A stretch of DNA of 64,000 nt, taken from contig NZ_JAECMS010000002.1 of the NCBI RefSeq assembly GCF_016827595.1, positions 620,001-684,000 on the forward strand. Direction: 5' to 3'. This DNA is from Luteirhabdus pelagi (GTDB lineage: Bacteria > Bacteroidota > Bacteroidia > Flavobacteriales > Flavobacteriaceae). Positions 27,006 to 37,700 of this stretch are shown in pieces (the stretch's first letter is position 1; the number at the start of each line of letters is the position of its first letter). Both the position numbers and the translations under genes were made by a program. A model generated the notes under the pieces. It ran no database searches and had not been told where the DNA came from. It saw only the letters and a program-made list of their open reading frames with translations.

Positions 27006-27529
27006 TATAGATAGATCTCCAAAAGGCCTTCTGGCAAGTTCAAAAGGATGTTTTTCTCATCGCGATCGACCGTATCGATAAAATCGTCGGTAATGGGTAC
27101 CAGTACTTCCTTCCCTTTATAATCGATAATAAAAAGGGCTTGTGCCGTACTATCGTTTACCCCAGTAATCGTTCCGATGTTTCCATGGGTGACATCGCTT
27201 ACCGTAAAGCCGATAATTTCGTGGTAGTAGAATTTATTTCCTGTTAGTTCAGGTAAGAGGTCCAACGGTAAATAGAGGTCGTGGTTTAGCAGTGGGTCCG
27301 CTGTCTCTTCGCTATCTATTTCTTCGAATTTAATGCGGAGCAATTGCGATTTGTGTAGCGATAATTCTTCAATAAAAAATGGAACCAAGTGTCCGCGTTG
27401 GTCCACGAACACTGATTCCATTTCCAAAAACTGTTCAGGGTCGTCGGTATCGAGTTTTACGAGTAACTCCCCCTTGAAGCTATATTTCTTAACGATTTTG
27501 CCTAGAAAGAAGCATTCTTCTTTACGCAT
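27005..27529 (-). CDS. rimM: Ribosome maturation factor RimM
   Basis: RimM helps assemble the 3' domain of the 30S subunit, near S19. The 174-residue protein has the N-terminal RimM beta-barrel (FLGKIVKKYSFKGELLVK, about residues 7-24) and the C-terminal PRC-barrel with FYYHEIIGFTV and VLVPITDDFIDTVD. It lies 8 bases downstream of rpsP on the same strand, the classical rpsP-rimM order. Confidence 0.95.
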   Translation of the reverse strand: MRKEECFFLGKIVKKYSFKGELLVKLDTDDPEQFLEMESVFVDQRGHLVPFFIEELSLHKSQLLRIKFEEIDSEETADPLLNHDLYLPLDLLPELTGNKFYYHEIIGFTVSDVTHGNIGTITGVNDSTAQALFIIDYKGKEVLVPITDDFIDTVDRDEKNILLNLPEGLLEIYL

Positions 27530-27537
27530 ATTCGTTG

Positions 27538-28176
27538 TTACGCTTCTGGTTCTTTCTTTTCTTCCGCTTTTGCCTCTTCCGCAGTTTCGGCATCCACTTC
27601 TTTGTCTACGTTAGCTTCTGGCTCGCCTTCTTCAGTAACGGCAGTGCCTTCGTAGTCTTCGTCTGGCTTCGCTTCCGCTTCAGCTTCGGCTTTTTCTGCT
27701 TCTTCAGCAGCTTTTGCCTCTTCCTCTGCAGCTTTCGCTTCGGCTACACGTTCGTCATTTTTCGCTTTTTCAGCAGCAAGGGCATCTGCCTTTGCCTGCT
27801 CTTCAGCACCAAGAACCTTATCGCGTTTGGTTTGAATTTTATTTTCCTTTTCTTCTAACCAAGCGTTGAATTTCTTCTCAGCTTCTTCCTCAGAGATAGC
27901 GCCCTTACGAACACCACCTGCCAAGTGATTTTTTAACATGGCTCCTTTATAAGAAAGGATCGCTCTAGCCGTATCAGTAGGCTGAGCACCATTTTGCAAC
28001 CATGTAACGGCACCGTCAAGATCCAACTCGATATGAGCAGGATTTACGTTAGGATTGTAAACACCTAATTTTTCAAGATATTTACCATCTCTTTTCGCAC
28101 GACTATCGGCCGCTACGATCCAATAAAAAGGTTTTCCCTTCTTACCGTGTCTTTGCAATCTAATTTTTACTGGCAT
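27538..28176 (-). CDS. rpsP: 30S ribosomal protein S16 with long acidic C-terminal tail
   Basis: Residues 1-80 are a standard S16: MPVKIRLQRHGKKGKPFYWIV..., with the conserved SRAKRDGKYLEKLGVYNP region. S16 is an essential assembly protein of the 30S body. The remaining ~130 residues form a low-complexity extension dominated by Ala, Glu and Lys (for example EEAKAAEEAEKAEAEAEAK), likely helical and strongly acidic. Extended S16 is known in flavobacteria, but the role of the tail is not known to me. The gene heads the rpsP-rimM-methyltransferase operon and has a good promoter. Confidence 0.96.
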   Translation of the reverse strand: MPVKIRLQRHGKKGKPFYWIVAADSRAKRDGKYLEKLGVYNPNVNPAHIELDLDGAVTWLQNGAQPTDTARAILSYKGAMLKNHLAGGVRKGAISEEEAEKKFNAWLEEKENKIQTKRDKVLGAEEQAKADALAAEKAKNDERVAEAKAAEEEAKAAEEAEKAEAEAEAKPDEDYEGTAVTEEGEPEANVDKEVDAETAEEAKAEEKKEPEA

Positions 28177-28250
28177 AGTAATTAATTTTTGGGGTACCCG
28201 ACCCCGGTTATAATTAGTTATGGAACCACTTCGGTTCGATAATGAGGGCG

Positions 28251-28282
28251 CAAAGATACTATTATTTTTGTTTGTTTTTCAA
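28251..28282 (-). promoter_or_regulatory. Promoter of the rpsP operon
   Basis: On the minus strand TATCTTTG (28258-28251) matches TAnnTTTG and is followed by GCGCCC. TTG (28282-28280) lies 21 bases upstream as a possible -33 box. The rpsP start is 74 bases downstream. Confidence 0.6.
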
Positions 28283-28301
28283 CGGATTAAACTTTTTATT
28301 T

Positions 28302-28309
28302 TACATTTG
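28302..28309 (+). promoter_or_regulatory. -7 element TACATTTG upstream of the lipoprotein gene
   Basis: TACATTTG matches TAnnTTTG and lies 29 bases before the start codon at 28339. Confidence 0.5.
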
Positions 28310-28338
28310 TTGAGTAACCCCAAAATGCCCCTATCGGT

Positions 28339-29136
28339 ATGAAACAGTTATTGTTAGCGTTTTTCGCCCTGTCCTTTCTTGTTGGATGTGAAGATGTCCA
28401 AGTGAACGATCCTGGCTTTCAAGGAAATTTGAATGATGAGTTATTTAAAGCCAACGATGCCCGCGTATTCCCCAATGAGGATGGAAGCGCCTTAATTCAG
28501 GGATATACCGATACCGAAACCATGACCCTACGTATTTCGGGGCAAGGTGAAGGTGTTTACCCGATCGGATCAAATAATACTAATTACGCCACTTTCGAAA
28601 ATTTTGAAGGGTTTGTATATTCTACCATTCCAGAAGGTAACGGACAAATCGTAGTGTCTAGATGGGACGAAACCAACAAAATTGTGTCGGGTTCTTTTCG
28701 TTATACAGCCTATTTACCCAATATCGATACGCTTGCAGTGTCGCAAGGAACGTTCTTCGAAGTGCCATTGGTATTAGAAGAAGAGGAAGAGAACACCAAT
28801 GCGGGTAATTTCTTTGCCCAAGTGGATGGCACTCCTTACAATCCTTTTATAGTAACTGCCGTTCAGATAAATGATTATATCCGTATCGATGGGGAAACAG
28901 CTTCTCGAAATATTCAATTACGAATTCCTGCGACCATCACCGCCGGCGAATATGCCATTGATGGTGAGGAATATCAAGCTTTTTATACTGCCAATGAAAC
29001 TGAAGAACCTGCTTTGAGCGGAACTTTTATTATTCTGGAACACAATCCTGGACAGCGAGAAATCAAAGGTACTTTTAATTTTCAAACTGCATTCACGGAC
29101 GTTACTGTGGGACAATTTAACGTTACCTACCAATAG
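28339..29136 (+). CDS. Lipoprotein, DUF6252-like
   Basis: A 265-residue lipoprotein (lipobox LVGC, Cys17). It appears to contain two related beta-rich modules: residues ~30-140 (FKANDARVFPNEDGSALIQGYTDTETMTLRI, spanning about 38-68, ... GSFRYTAYLP) and residues ~150-265 (FFAQVDGTPYNPFIVTAVQ ... GTFNFQTAF). Both modules carry a 'modify-able field plus GTF/GSF strand' pattern typical of DUF6252-type flavobacterial lipoproteins. The function is unknown. The gene is divergent from rpsP. Confidence 0.7.
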   Translation: MKQLLLAFFALSFLVGCEDVQVNDPGFQGNLNDELFKANDARVFPNEDGSALIQGYTDTETMTLRISGQGEGVYPIGSNNTNYATFENFEGFVYSTIPEGNGQIVVSRWDETNKIVSGSFRYTAYLPNIDTLAVSQGTFFEVPLVLEEEEENTNAGNFFAQVDGTPYNPFIVTAVQINDYIRIDGETASRNIQLRIPATITAGEYAIDGEEYQAFYTANETEEPALSGTFIILEHNPGQREIKGTFNFQTAFTDVTVGQFNVTYQ

Positions 29137-29310
29137 GAAATCCAATTCTATTTCAGTTCGGTTAAACTCTGTTAAATCCTTTTAAGATTGGGTTAAAAAC
29201 TTGTGTTACCCTAGTGTTTGCAGTATATTAAGTGATGTATTGAAGCGGTAACCAAGGAACTATTTCAATACTTCATTACTAATTAATCCTTGCTAATTTG
29301 AAAAATTTGA

Positions 29311-29763
29311 ATGATGCAGTATACAGAGGAAATGTCGAAAAAATTAAACGAACTATTAGAGAAAAACTATGATGCCGAAAAAGGATATAAGAAAGCGGCA
29401 GAAGTAGTAGAAAATGATAAATTGAAGCAATTCTTCAACCAACAGGCGCAAAACCGATATGATTTTGGTCACGAACTGAAATCTGAAATCAGAAACTATG
29501 GCGAATCGCCCGACAAAGGTGGAAGTGCAACCGGAAGCCTTCACCGAACTTGGATGGACATAAAAAGTACCTTTACCTCGAACGACGAGGAAGCCATTCT
29601 TGAAGAAGTGAAAAAAGGCGAAAAAGCCGCTGCAGAGGAGTATCAGGAAGTGATTAATGATACAACTTTGCCACCAACGACACAGCAATTGCTAGCAAAG
29701 CAGAAGAATAGTGTAGAGGACGCAATACAAGGCGCCAAGAATTTTGAAACAATTGTTTCATAA
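29311..29763 (+). CDS. DUF2383 / PA2169-family four-helix-bundle protein
   Basis: The 150-residue sequence is all-helical with the conserved LLEKNYDAEKGYKKAAE start, RYDFGHELKSEI, GGSATGSLHRTWMDIKS and GEKAAAEEYQEV blocks of the PA2169/DUF2383 family. Members are ferritin-like four-helix bundles, often linked to stress or stationary phase, without a proven activity. Glu and His residues on the helices could bind metal. An alternative ATG is one codon downstream. It is followed by two hairpins, the second a strong terminator. Confidence 0.85.
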   Translation: MMQYTEEMSKKLNELLEKNYDAEKGYKKAAEVVENDKLKQFFNQQAQNRYDFGHELKSEIRNYGESPDKGGSATGSLHRTWMDIKSTFTSNDEEAILEEVKKGEKAAAEEYQEVINDTTLPPTTQQLLAKQKNSVEDAIQGAKNFETIVS

Positions 29764-29780
29764 GTATGATGAAATATGCA

Positions 29781-29836
29781 GACCACCTCCCTTAGTGGTG
29801 GTCAAACCCCACTTACCCAGTGGGGTTATTTTTTTG
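29781..29836 (+). terminator. Double hairpin ending in a strong terminator
   Basis: GACCACC (29781-29787) pairs with GGTGGTC (29797-29803). Directly after it AACCCCACT (29805-29813) pairs perfectly with AGTGGGGTT (29819-29827) across a 5-base loop, followed by ATTTTTTTT. The second hairpin is a textbook Rho-independent terminator of the DUF2383 gene. Confidence 0.85.
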
Positions 29837-29970
29837 TTGATATTTTGTGAGGAAGTACCCTCAATTTTAGACCCGTCAATCGATGGGTTTTTCTATTTTT
29901 ACACGAAGGGTTGCTTCGAGAGCCTCAGCAACCTTTTTGCTAAGGAATCTTTTCAAAACCAACACACTGC

Positions 29971-32900
29971 ATGTACCTGATATTCGATACCGAGACCACC
30001 GGACTTCCTAAAAACTACAACGCGCCGGTTACCGATAGCGATAACTGGCCACGCTGTATTCAAATCGCTTGGCAGCTTCATGATGACATGGGGAATGTCA
30101 TCGAACATCAGGACTATTTGGTGAAACCAGAAGGCTTTAACATTCCCTTCGATGCGGAAAAAATTCACGGCATCTCCACCGAATTGGCAGAACAACAGGG
30201 TGAATCGCTTGAAGTGGTGGCGCAAAAATTCACCGAAGCTCTTGCCAAGACTAAATTCGTCGTAGGTCAGAATATCGACTTCGATGTGAATATCATGGGG
30301 GCGGAATTTCACCGACTGGGAATTGAAAATCCATTACCCGAATTGCCGGTATTGGATACCTGTACCGAAACCACCGCACAACTGTGTCAGATTCCCGGCG
30401 GACGCGGTGGGAAATTTAAGCTTCCCACACTTACAGAGCTTCACGAGTTTTTGTTCAACGAACCCTTTGCCGAAGCTCACAACGCTACGGCCGACGTGGA
30501 GGCAACCACACGTTGCTTTTTGGAATTGGTACGACGAAATGTCTTCACCGCAGAAGAATTAGACGTTCAACCCGATTATTTCGAGCAGTTTTCGGAAGCG
30601 AATCCGAAGGAGATTGAGCTTATCGGACTCCAGCACATCAACCTTCAAAAGGCTTCTGAAAAAATCAGAAAAGAACTGGAGGCGCAACGCGATACCGAAG
30701 AAATTTCTTCCGAGGAAATTGCAGAGAATCTTGCTACGCTGGAGGAAACAGCCTTTGCACATCTTCACAACCATTCGCAGTTTTCGATCCTGCAGGCGAC
30801 ATCTTCCACCCAGGACCTCGTAAATGCTGCCATCAAAAATGAAATGCCAGCCGTTGCCCTTACCGACACTGGCAATATGATGGGTGCGTTTCACTTCACT
30901 AGAGCCGTAAATACCTATAACGCGGGCCTTTCGGAAGAGGAACAACATAAAGAACTAAAAGCGATTGTCGGGTGCGAATTCAACGTGTGTGAAAACCATC
31001 TCGACAAATCGAATAAGGATAACGGCTATCAGGTCGTCATGCTCGCCAAAAATAAAAACGGCTATCACAATCTCGCCAAAATGGCCAGTATCGCCTATAC
31101 CAAAGGGTTCTACTACGTGCCGCGAATCGATAAGGAGGTCATTAAACAATACAAGGAAGATGTCATCGTCCTAACGGGAAGTCTCTATGGTGAAGTGCCT
31201 TCCAAAGTGCTGAACGTAGGTGAAAAACAAGCGGAAGAGGCCCTGCTGTGGTGGAAAGAAGAATTTGGCGATGACCTTTATATGGAAATCATGCGTCATG
31301 GTCAGGAAGATGAAGACCGTGTGAACCCAACCTTGATTTCCTTGGCAAAAAAGCATAAGGTGAAGCTGGTGGCCTGTAACAATACCTACTACATCCATAA
31401 GGAGAACGCCAATGCGCACGATATCTTGCTGTGTGTAAAGGATGGTGAAAAACAAGCAACACCCATTGGTCGCGGACGTGGCTATCGCTATGGGCTCCCA
31501 AACCAAGAATACTACTTCAAGACGCAGGAGGAGATGAAGGCCTTGTTTAAAGATCTTCCGGAAGCGATTACCAATATCGCGGAGGTGATTGATAAGATTG
31601 AATCCTTCTCCCTTGCACGCGATGTACTGCTGCCTAAATTTACCATTCCTGAGCAGTTTCAGGACGAGGCCGACAACGAAGATGGTGGCAAACGAGGTGA
31701 AAACGCCTATCTACGTCACCTAACCTACGAAGGCGCCAAAAGACGCTACAACGAGATTACCGAAGATATCAGCCAACGGCTCGATTTCGAATTGGACGTT
31801 ATTGCCAATACCGGCTATCCCGGATATTTCCTAATCGTGCAGGATTTCATCGCCGAAGCCCGCAAAATGGATGTTTCCGTTGGGCCCGGTCGTGGTTCTG
31901 CAGCGGGGAGTGCGGTTGCGTATTGTTTGGGGATTACCAATATCGACCCGATTGAGTACGACCTACTTTTTGAGCGGTTTTTGAATCCAGACCGTGTAAG
32001 CATGCCCGATATCGATATCGATTTCGATGATGAAGGGCGAAGCCGGGTAATGGACTATGTAATCGAAAAATACGGTGCCAATCAGGTAGCGCAGATCATT
32101 ACCTACGGAACCATGGCGGCCAAAAGTTCGATTCGTGATACCGCTCGAGTATTGGATTTGCCATTGAATGAAGCCGATCGTATTGCGAAGTTGGTCCCGA
32201 ACATGACGAAACTGAACAAGATTTTTGGCTTAAGCGATCAGGAACTTCGTGGGAAATTCCGAAGTGACGAACTTCCGAAGGTAAACGAACTGCTGAACCT
32301 AAGTGAAGGCAGCGATCTTGAGGCCGAAACCATCAACCAAGCAAAGGTGTTGGAAGGTTCCGTTCGAAATACGGGAATCCACGCCTGTGGGGTCATCATC
32401 ACGCCGGACGATATTACCAATTTCGTTCCTGTTTCCACTGCAAAGGACAGTGACCTTTACGTAACCCAGTTCGATAACTCGGTAGTGGAAAGTGCCGGGT
32501 TGTTGAAGATGGACTTCCTCGGACTCAAAACCTTGACGCTTATCAAGGATACGGTGAAAATCGTAAAGCATAAGCACAACATCGACCTCGATCCGGATTC
32601 GTTTCCGTTGGATGACGAAAAAACCTACGAACTCTTCCAAAGAGGGGAAACGGTTGGAATATTCCAGTACGAATCTGCGGGGATGCAGAAATACATGAAG
32701 GAGCTGAAACCGACGGTTTTTGCCGACCTGATTGCGATGAACGCGCTGTACCGTCCGGGTCCGATGGAATACATCCCAAGTTTTGTCCGTAGAAAGCATG
32801 GCGAAGAGGACATCAGCTACGACCTTCCGGCCATGGAGGAATACTTGGAGGAAACCTACGGAATTACGGTTTACCAAGAGCAGGTGATGCTACTATCGCA

Positions 32901-34323
32901 GAAGTTGGCGAATTTCACCAAAGGTGAAGCAGACGTCCTTCGAAAAGCGATGGGGAAAAAGCAAAAAGCGGTCTTGGACAAGATGAAGCCCAAGTTCATC
33001 GAGCAAGCCGAAAAGAACGGTCATCCCGCCGAAAAGCTCGAAAAAATCTGGAAAGATTGGGAAGCCTTTGCAAGTTATGCCTTTAATAAAAGTCACTCGA
33101 CTTGCTACGCCTGGATCGCCTACCAAACGGCCTATCTAAAGGCACATTACCCTGCAGAATACATGGCGGCAGTGCTGTCGAACAACATGAACGACATTAA
33201 GCAAGTGACCTTCTTTATGGAGGAATGCAAGCGTATGGGCATCAAGGTACTCGGTCCCGACGTAAACGAATCCTTTTACAAGTTCACCGTAAACGATGAA
33301 GGTGCCATCCGCTTCGGAATGGGTGCCATTAAAGGTGTCGGTGGAAACGCGGTGGCTACCATCGTAGACGAACGCAAGGACGGAAAATATAAGTCCATTT
33401 TCGATTTGGCCAAGCGCATCGATTTACGGGCTGCCAATAAAAAAGCCTTTGAAAGCCTTGCCTTGGCAGGTGGTTTTGATAGTTTCGATACGCATCGGGC
33501 GCAATACATCCACGATGAGGGCGATGGCGTGATGTTTATTGAAAAGGTGCTGAAATACGCTTCCCGTTATCAGGAAACCCAGAATTCGGCGCAGGTTAGT
33601 CTGTTTGGCGAAGCCAGCGAAGTACAGATTCCCGAACCCGAGGTACCACCGTGTGAAGAGTGGGGTACCATGAAAAAACTGAAACTCGAAAAGGAAGTGG
33701 TCGGGATTTATATATCGGGTCATCCGTTGGACGACTTTAAGATCGAGATGCGCTATTTCACCAATTGTAAGGTATCAGACTTTAACCATTTGGAGGATTT
33801 CGTAAATCGTGAGCTTTGTTTTGGCGGCGTGGTAAGCGATGTGCAGCATCGTGAAAGCAAGGCCGGACGCGGTTGGGCCATTTTTACGGTAGAGGATTAT
33901 GAAGACAGTTACGAGTTCAAGATTTTTGGCGAGGAGTATTTAAAGTTCCGTCATTTCTTGGTGCCCAATTCCTTTATCTACGGAAAGGTGTTTGTAAAGG
34001 AAGGTTGGGTAAACCGCGATACCGGCAAACGGGGCGAGCCACGTTTGCAGTACAACAGCATACAGCAGTTGCATGACGTGATGGAAGCCCAGGCAAAAAA
34101 GCTGACACTTCGGTTACCGATAGAGGAGTTACAGGAAGAACGCATTGAAACCCTCCGCAACCTCTTTACCGAACACAAGGGCGATCGGGTGGTTCATATG
34201 TTGGTATACGACCGTAAGGAAAAGGTAAAGTTGAACATGCCCAGCCGCAGCCAAAAGATCAATATCTGTAAGGAACTGTTGGATGCATTGGACGAGGAGC
34301 AGGTGTCGTTTAAGTTGAATTGA
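29971..34323 (+). CDS. dnaE: DNA polymerase III alpha subunit with fused proofreading exonuclease
   Basis: DnaE is the replicative DNA polymerase. The 1450-residue product has three parts. Residues 1-190 form a DnaQ-like 3'-5' exonuclease with ExoI FDTETTGLP (Asp6, Glu8), ExoII NIDFDVNIMG (Asp103/105) and ExoIII HNATADVEAT (His170, Asp175). After a charged linker, a PHP domain starts at about 262 (AHLHNHSQFS). The polymerase domain carries GPGRGSAAGSA and the catalytic PDIDIDF (Asp680, Asp682); helix-hairpin-helix and OB domains follow. Standard DnaE has no exonuclease and uses a separate DnaQ; this fusion is characteristic of Bacteroidota. The gene ends 18 bases before the AT-rich NUDIX/helicase insert. 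Confidence 0.97.
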   Translation: MYLIFDTETTGLPKNYNAPVTDSDNWPRCIQIAWQLHDDMGNVIEHQDYLVKPEGFNIPFDAEKIHGISTELAEQQGESLEVVAQKFTEALAKTKFVVGQNIDFDVNIMGAEFHRLGIENPLPELPVLDTCTETTAQLCQIPGGRGGKFKLPTLTELHEFLFNEPFAEAHNATADVEATTRCFLELVRRNVFTAEELDVQPDYFEQFSEANPKEIELIGLQHINLQKASEKIRKELEAQRDTEEISSEEIAENLATLEETAFAHLHNHSQFSILQATSSTQDLVNAAIKNEMPAVALTDTGNMMGAFHFTRAVNTYNAGLSEEEQHKELKAIVGCEFNVCENHLDKSNKDNGYQVVMLAKNKNGYHNLAKMASIAYTKGFYYVPRIDKEVIKQYKEDVIVLTGSLYGEVPSKVLNVGEKQAEEALLWWKEEFGDDLYMEIMRHGQEDEDRVNPTLISLAKKHKVKLVACNNTYYIHKENANAHDILLCVKDGEKQATPIGRGRGYRYGLPNQEYYFKTQEEMKALFKDLPEAITNIAEVIDKIESFSLARDVLLPKFTIPEQFQDEADNEDGGKRGENAYLRHLTYEGAKRRYNEITEDISQRLDFELDVIANTGYPGYFLIVQDFIAEARKMDVSVGPGRGSAAGSAVAYCLGITNIDPIEYDLLFERFLNPDRVSMPDIDIDFDDEGRSRVMDYVIEKYGANQVAQIITYGTMAAKSSIRDTARVLDLPLNEADRIAKLVPNMTKLNKIFGLSDQELRGKFRSDELPKVNELLNLSEGSDLEAETINQAKVLEGSVRNTGIHACGVIITPDDITNFVPVSTAKDSDLYVTQFDNSVVESAGLLKMDFLGLKTLTLIKDTVKIVKHKHNIDLDPDSFPLDDEKTYELFQRGETVGIFQYESAGMQKYMKELKPTVFADLIAMNALYRPGPMEYIPSFVRRKHGEEDISYDLPAMEEYLEETYGITVYQEQVMLLSQKLANFTKGEADVLRKAMGKKQKAVLDKMKPKFIEQAEKNGHPAEKLEKIWKDWEAFASYAFNKSHSTCYAWIAYQTAYLKAHYPAEYMAAVLSNNMNDIKQVTFFMEECKRMGIKVLGPDVNESFYKFTVNDEGAIRFGMGAIKGVGGNAVATIVDERKDGKYKSIFDLAKRIDLRAANKKAFESLALAGGFDSFDTHRAQYIHDEGDGVMFIEKVLKYASRYQETQNSAQVSLFGEASEVQIPEPEVPPCEEWGTMKKLKLEKEVVGIYISGHPLDDFKIEMRYFTNCKVSDFNHLEDFVNRELCFGGVVSDVQHRESKAGRGWAIFTVEDYEDSYEFKIFGEEYLKFRHFLVPNSFIYGKVFVKEGWVNRDTGKRGEPRLQYNSIQQLHDVMEAQAKKLTLRLPIEELQEERIETLRNLFTEHKGDRVVHMLVYDRKEKVKLNMPSRSQKINICKELLDALDEEQVSFKLN

Positions 34324-34341
34324 TTATATAAACAATAGAGG

Positions 34342-34746
34342 TTGAAGAAACGTAAAACTATTGAAGTTGTAGCGGCAATAATTGAAAATGGCGATAAAAT
34401 TCTTTGTGTACAACGCGGAGAAAATAAATTGACCTATATCTCTAAAAAGTTCGAATTTCCTGGCGGGAAGGTTGAAAAAGGTGAGACTTTAGAGTCTGCC
34501 TTATCAAGGGAATTGCAAGAAGAGCTTCAAATTGAACCTGATATTCAAAACTTATTTCTAACCGTTAAGCACAGTTATCCAGACTTTGATATTACGATGC
34601 ACAGCTTTATTTGTAAAGCTAAGACAAGAAATATCAACCTAACAGAACACATTAATTCTGTATGGTTGAAAAAGGATGATTTAACAACATTGGACTGGGC
34701 GGCTGCGGATATACCGATAATTAATAAGCTAGCGCGATATGATTGA
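34342..34746 (+). CDS. NUDIX (deoxy)nucleoside triphosphate pyrophosphohydrolase, MutT-like
   Basis: A 134-residue NUDIX hydrolase that splits NTP-like substrates into NMP and pyrophosphate. The NUDIX box lies at residues 41-63: GGKVEKGETLESALSREL then QEEL, with all acidic metal ligands present. Initiation is at TTG 34342, preceded by AATAGAGG, which is one of the few Shine-Dalgarno-like sequences in the window; no suitable ATG exists. It overlaps the helicase gene by 8 bases, so the two are translationally coupled. Base composition is more AT-rich than dnaE. A house-cleaning MutT role is possible, but the tight link with a nuclease-helicase suggests a shared task. Confidence 0.9.
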   Translation: MKKRKTIEVVAAIIENGDKILCVQRGENKLTYISKKFEFPGGKVEKGETLESALSRELQEELQIEPDIQNLFLTVKHSYPDFDITMHSFICKAKTRNINLTEHINSVWLKKDDLTTLDWAAADIPIINKLARYD

Positions 34747-37700
34747 AGGAATATACGAAGAATTGGTTACCGAATTAATAAAATCAAAACTTGAAAGTGT
34801 CGATTCGGAAACATTCCACATAAAGGAAACTAAAGTTGATAAGGAGGAAGCGGCACTACTATTTTCAAAGCATATTGCTAATAGTATCAGATTAGCTTTT
34901 CAATCCATAAAGGGTTCTGATCAAATTGATAGGCAGATTGAAATTTCAAACAAAATTATTCGCTTATTAAGGGATGAACTTGACAATACTTCTTTCGATG
35001 AAGATTTAATAGCTACTGAGGGGAAAATGCTACATGCAGTTTTTTCAAAAATAGACTCACACTTTTCAGATTTAGATTTACATCTCAAAGAAATTACCCC
35101 ATACACTAGATTAACGCACAGCGAACTATTTACGGGAGCTAATGCAGGTGTTTCATTGGGTAGCGAATTACAAAAAGAAATTCTTTCTGCAGATAGAATT
35201 GATTTGCTCGTTTCATTTATAAAATTCAAGGGGATTATAATTCTAGAACCACAATTTAAAGAGTTTATTGACCGTGGTGGTGAGCTAAGAGTAATTACTA
35301 CCACATATATGGGTGCTTCTGATTATAAAGCCATTCAGCTACTTTCTAACCTTCCAAATACCACAGTTAAAATTTCCTATAATACTGGCAATGAAAGGTT
35401 ACATGCTAAGGCATATCTTTTTTACAGAAAAACTGGGTTTCACACTGCTTATATAGGTTCTTCAAATTTTTCTAGATCTGCATTAACAGATGGATTGGAG
35501 TGGAATTTGAAAGTCACAACTAAGGAAGTTGGACATATTATAGATAAGTTTCAAAAAACATTCGAAACCTATTGGCAAAGCAATGATTTTGAAATTTTTA
35601 ATGATGGGATTCACAGAGAACGCTTAATTAAAGAATTAAAAAGTGGAAAATTCAGAAAAGAATCGAATGCGTTTACCACATTTTTTGATTTAAAGCCTTA
35701 CCCATATCAGAATGAAATCTTGGAAAAATTAGAAGTTGAACGAGGTGTTCATAACAGGTATAAAAATCTAATTGTTGCGGCAACTGGTACTGGCAAAACC
35801 GTAATTTCAGCCTTTGACTTTAAAAACTTTAAAAAAGAGAATCCTTCAGCGAAGCTTTTGTTCTTAGCACATAGAAAAGAGATATTAGAGAAATCAATGT
35901 CCACCTTTCAAGGGGTGCTTAAAGATAATAATTTCGGGGAGTTATGGGTTGACGGAATGGTGCCCGATCGTTTCGAAAACGTATTTGCATCTGTTCAAAC
36001 TCTTAATAATAAAGTCGAGAAATTAGACCAATCACCAAGCTATTATGACTTTATAATTATTGATGAATGTCACCATCTGACAGCGAATAGTTACCGTGGC
36101 ATTATAGAGTACTTCAATCCAAAAATATTACTTGGACTTACAGCAACTCCGGAAAGAATGGATGGTGGAGACATTCAGGAAGATTTTCATAATCGAATAG
36201 CAGCTGAAATTAGATTGCCTGAAGCTTTAAATAGGAAATTGTTGTCACCTTTTCAATATTTTGGAATTTCGGACAGTGTAGATCTTTCCAAGGCGAGATG
36301 GGAAAGAGGAAGATATGTGCCTTCTGAGTTAACAAAAATATATACGAAAAGTGATCGTCGGGTGGGTGAAATAATTCAAAGTTTAGAAAAATATACTAAG
36401 GATATAAATGAGGTTAAAACGCTAGGATTTTGTGTTTCTATCGAGCATGCACAATTTATGGCTCACAAGTTTACATTAGCTGGTTTAAAGGCCGACTATT
36501 TAACAAGTTCAAATAGTAAAAATCGAGACACCATTAGAAAATCATTAATGGATGGAACTATTAATTATCTATTTGTCGTTGATATTTTTAATGAAGGAGT
36601 CGATATTCCAGAAATAGATACCGTCCTTTTTCTTCGCCCAACAGAAAGCCTTACTATATTTCTGCAACAGTTGGGTAGGGGGCTAAGACTAGCAGATAAC
36701 AAAGAATGTCTTACTGTTTTAGATTTCGTGGGTAATGTACGTCCAGAATATAATTTTGAAAATAAATTTAGGGCCTTAATTGGGAAAACCAATACCCCCA
36801 TTAAGAAAGAAGTCGAAGACAGTTTTCCGCATTTGCCTTTAGGCTGTTCTATAGTTCTTGAGAAGAAAGCTAAGGAGTCTATTTTGAAAAATATCAGAAA
36901 TGCAACTTCACTTTCAAGTAGTCAGCTGATTAATAAAATAAAAACGTTTAAACATCAAACTTCGTTGCCGCTAACATTGAGTAATTTCTTATCAATATAT
37001 TCAATTAAGTTGCAAAATATCTATAAGCGTAATAGCTGGAATAGACTCTGTCAGTTAGCTGGTGAGGAAGTTGATTATTCATCTGAGGGCGAAAAGGCAA
37101 TGGTTTCAATGATACTCAGAAAGTGGTTGGCATCTAACTCATTAAGTTATTTCAAATTTATTTTGAATCTCGCTAGAAATAACTTCCAAGTAAAAACTAG
37201 AACCTTTTCTGAGGAAGAAAGGTTGATGCTTCTAATGTTGCATTACGATTACTACGGTGAAGCTGGAGGTTCGGAAAATTTAGAAACCAGCATAACGTCA
37301 ATTGGTAGGAATAGAACGGTGGTTCAAGAAATAGTTGAGGTATTGGAGATTCTTATAGATAGAATAGACTTTAAGGAATTAGAAGTTGACTTGCCATTTA
37401 AGCAACCATTGAAAGTTCATGCACGATATACTCGTGATCAGATTCTCGTTGCATTTCGAAAAAGTTCTTTTTCGAAAAAGTCTTCAAATAGGGAGGGAAG
37501 TGCGGTGAACAAAGACTTGAATACAGAACTATTGTTTATCAATTTAATTAAATCTGAAGAGAACTTTTCACCAACGACCATGTACGATGACTACGCCGTT
37601 ACAAAAAATCTTTTTCATTGGCAAAGTCAGAACTCAGCTAGCCCAGAAACGGCCAAAGGTTTATCCTATATCAACCAAGACAAAAATGATAAAATTGTAC

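Noticed and set aside
27535-27858. Plus-strand open frame of 107 codons opposite the rpsP tail
   Set aside because: It is the mirror of the Ala/Glu/Lys repeats of S16 and consists almost only of Phe, Leu, Ser and Cys; a shadow of a real gene.
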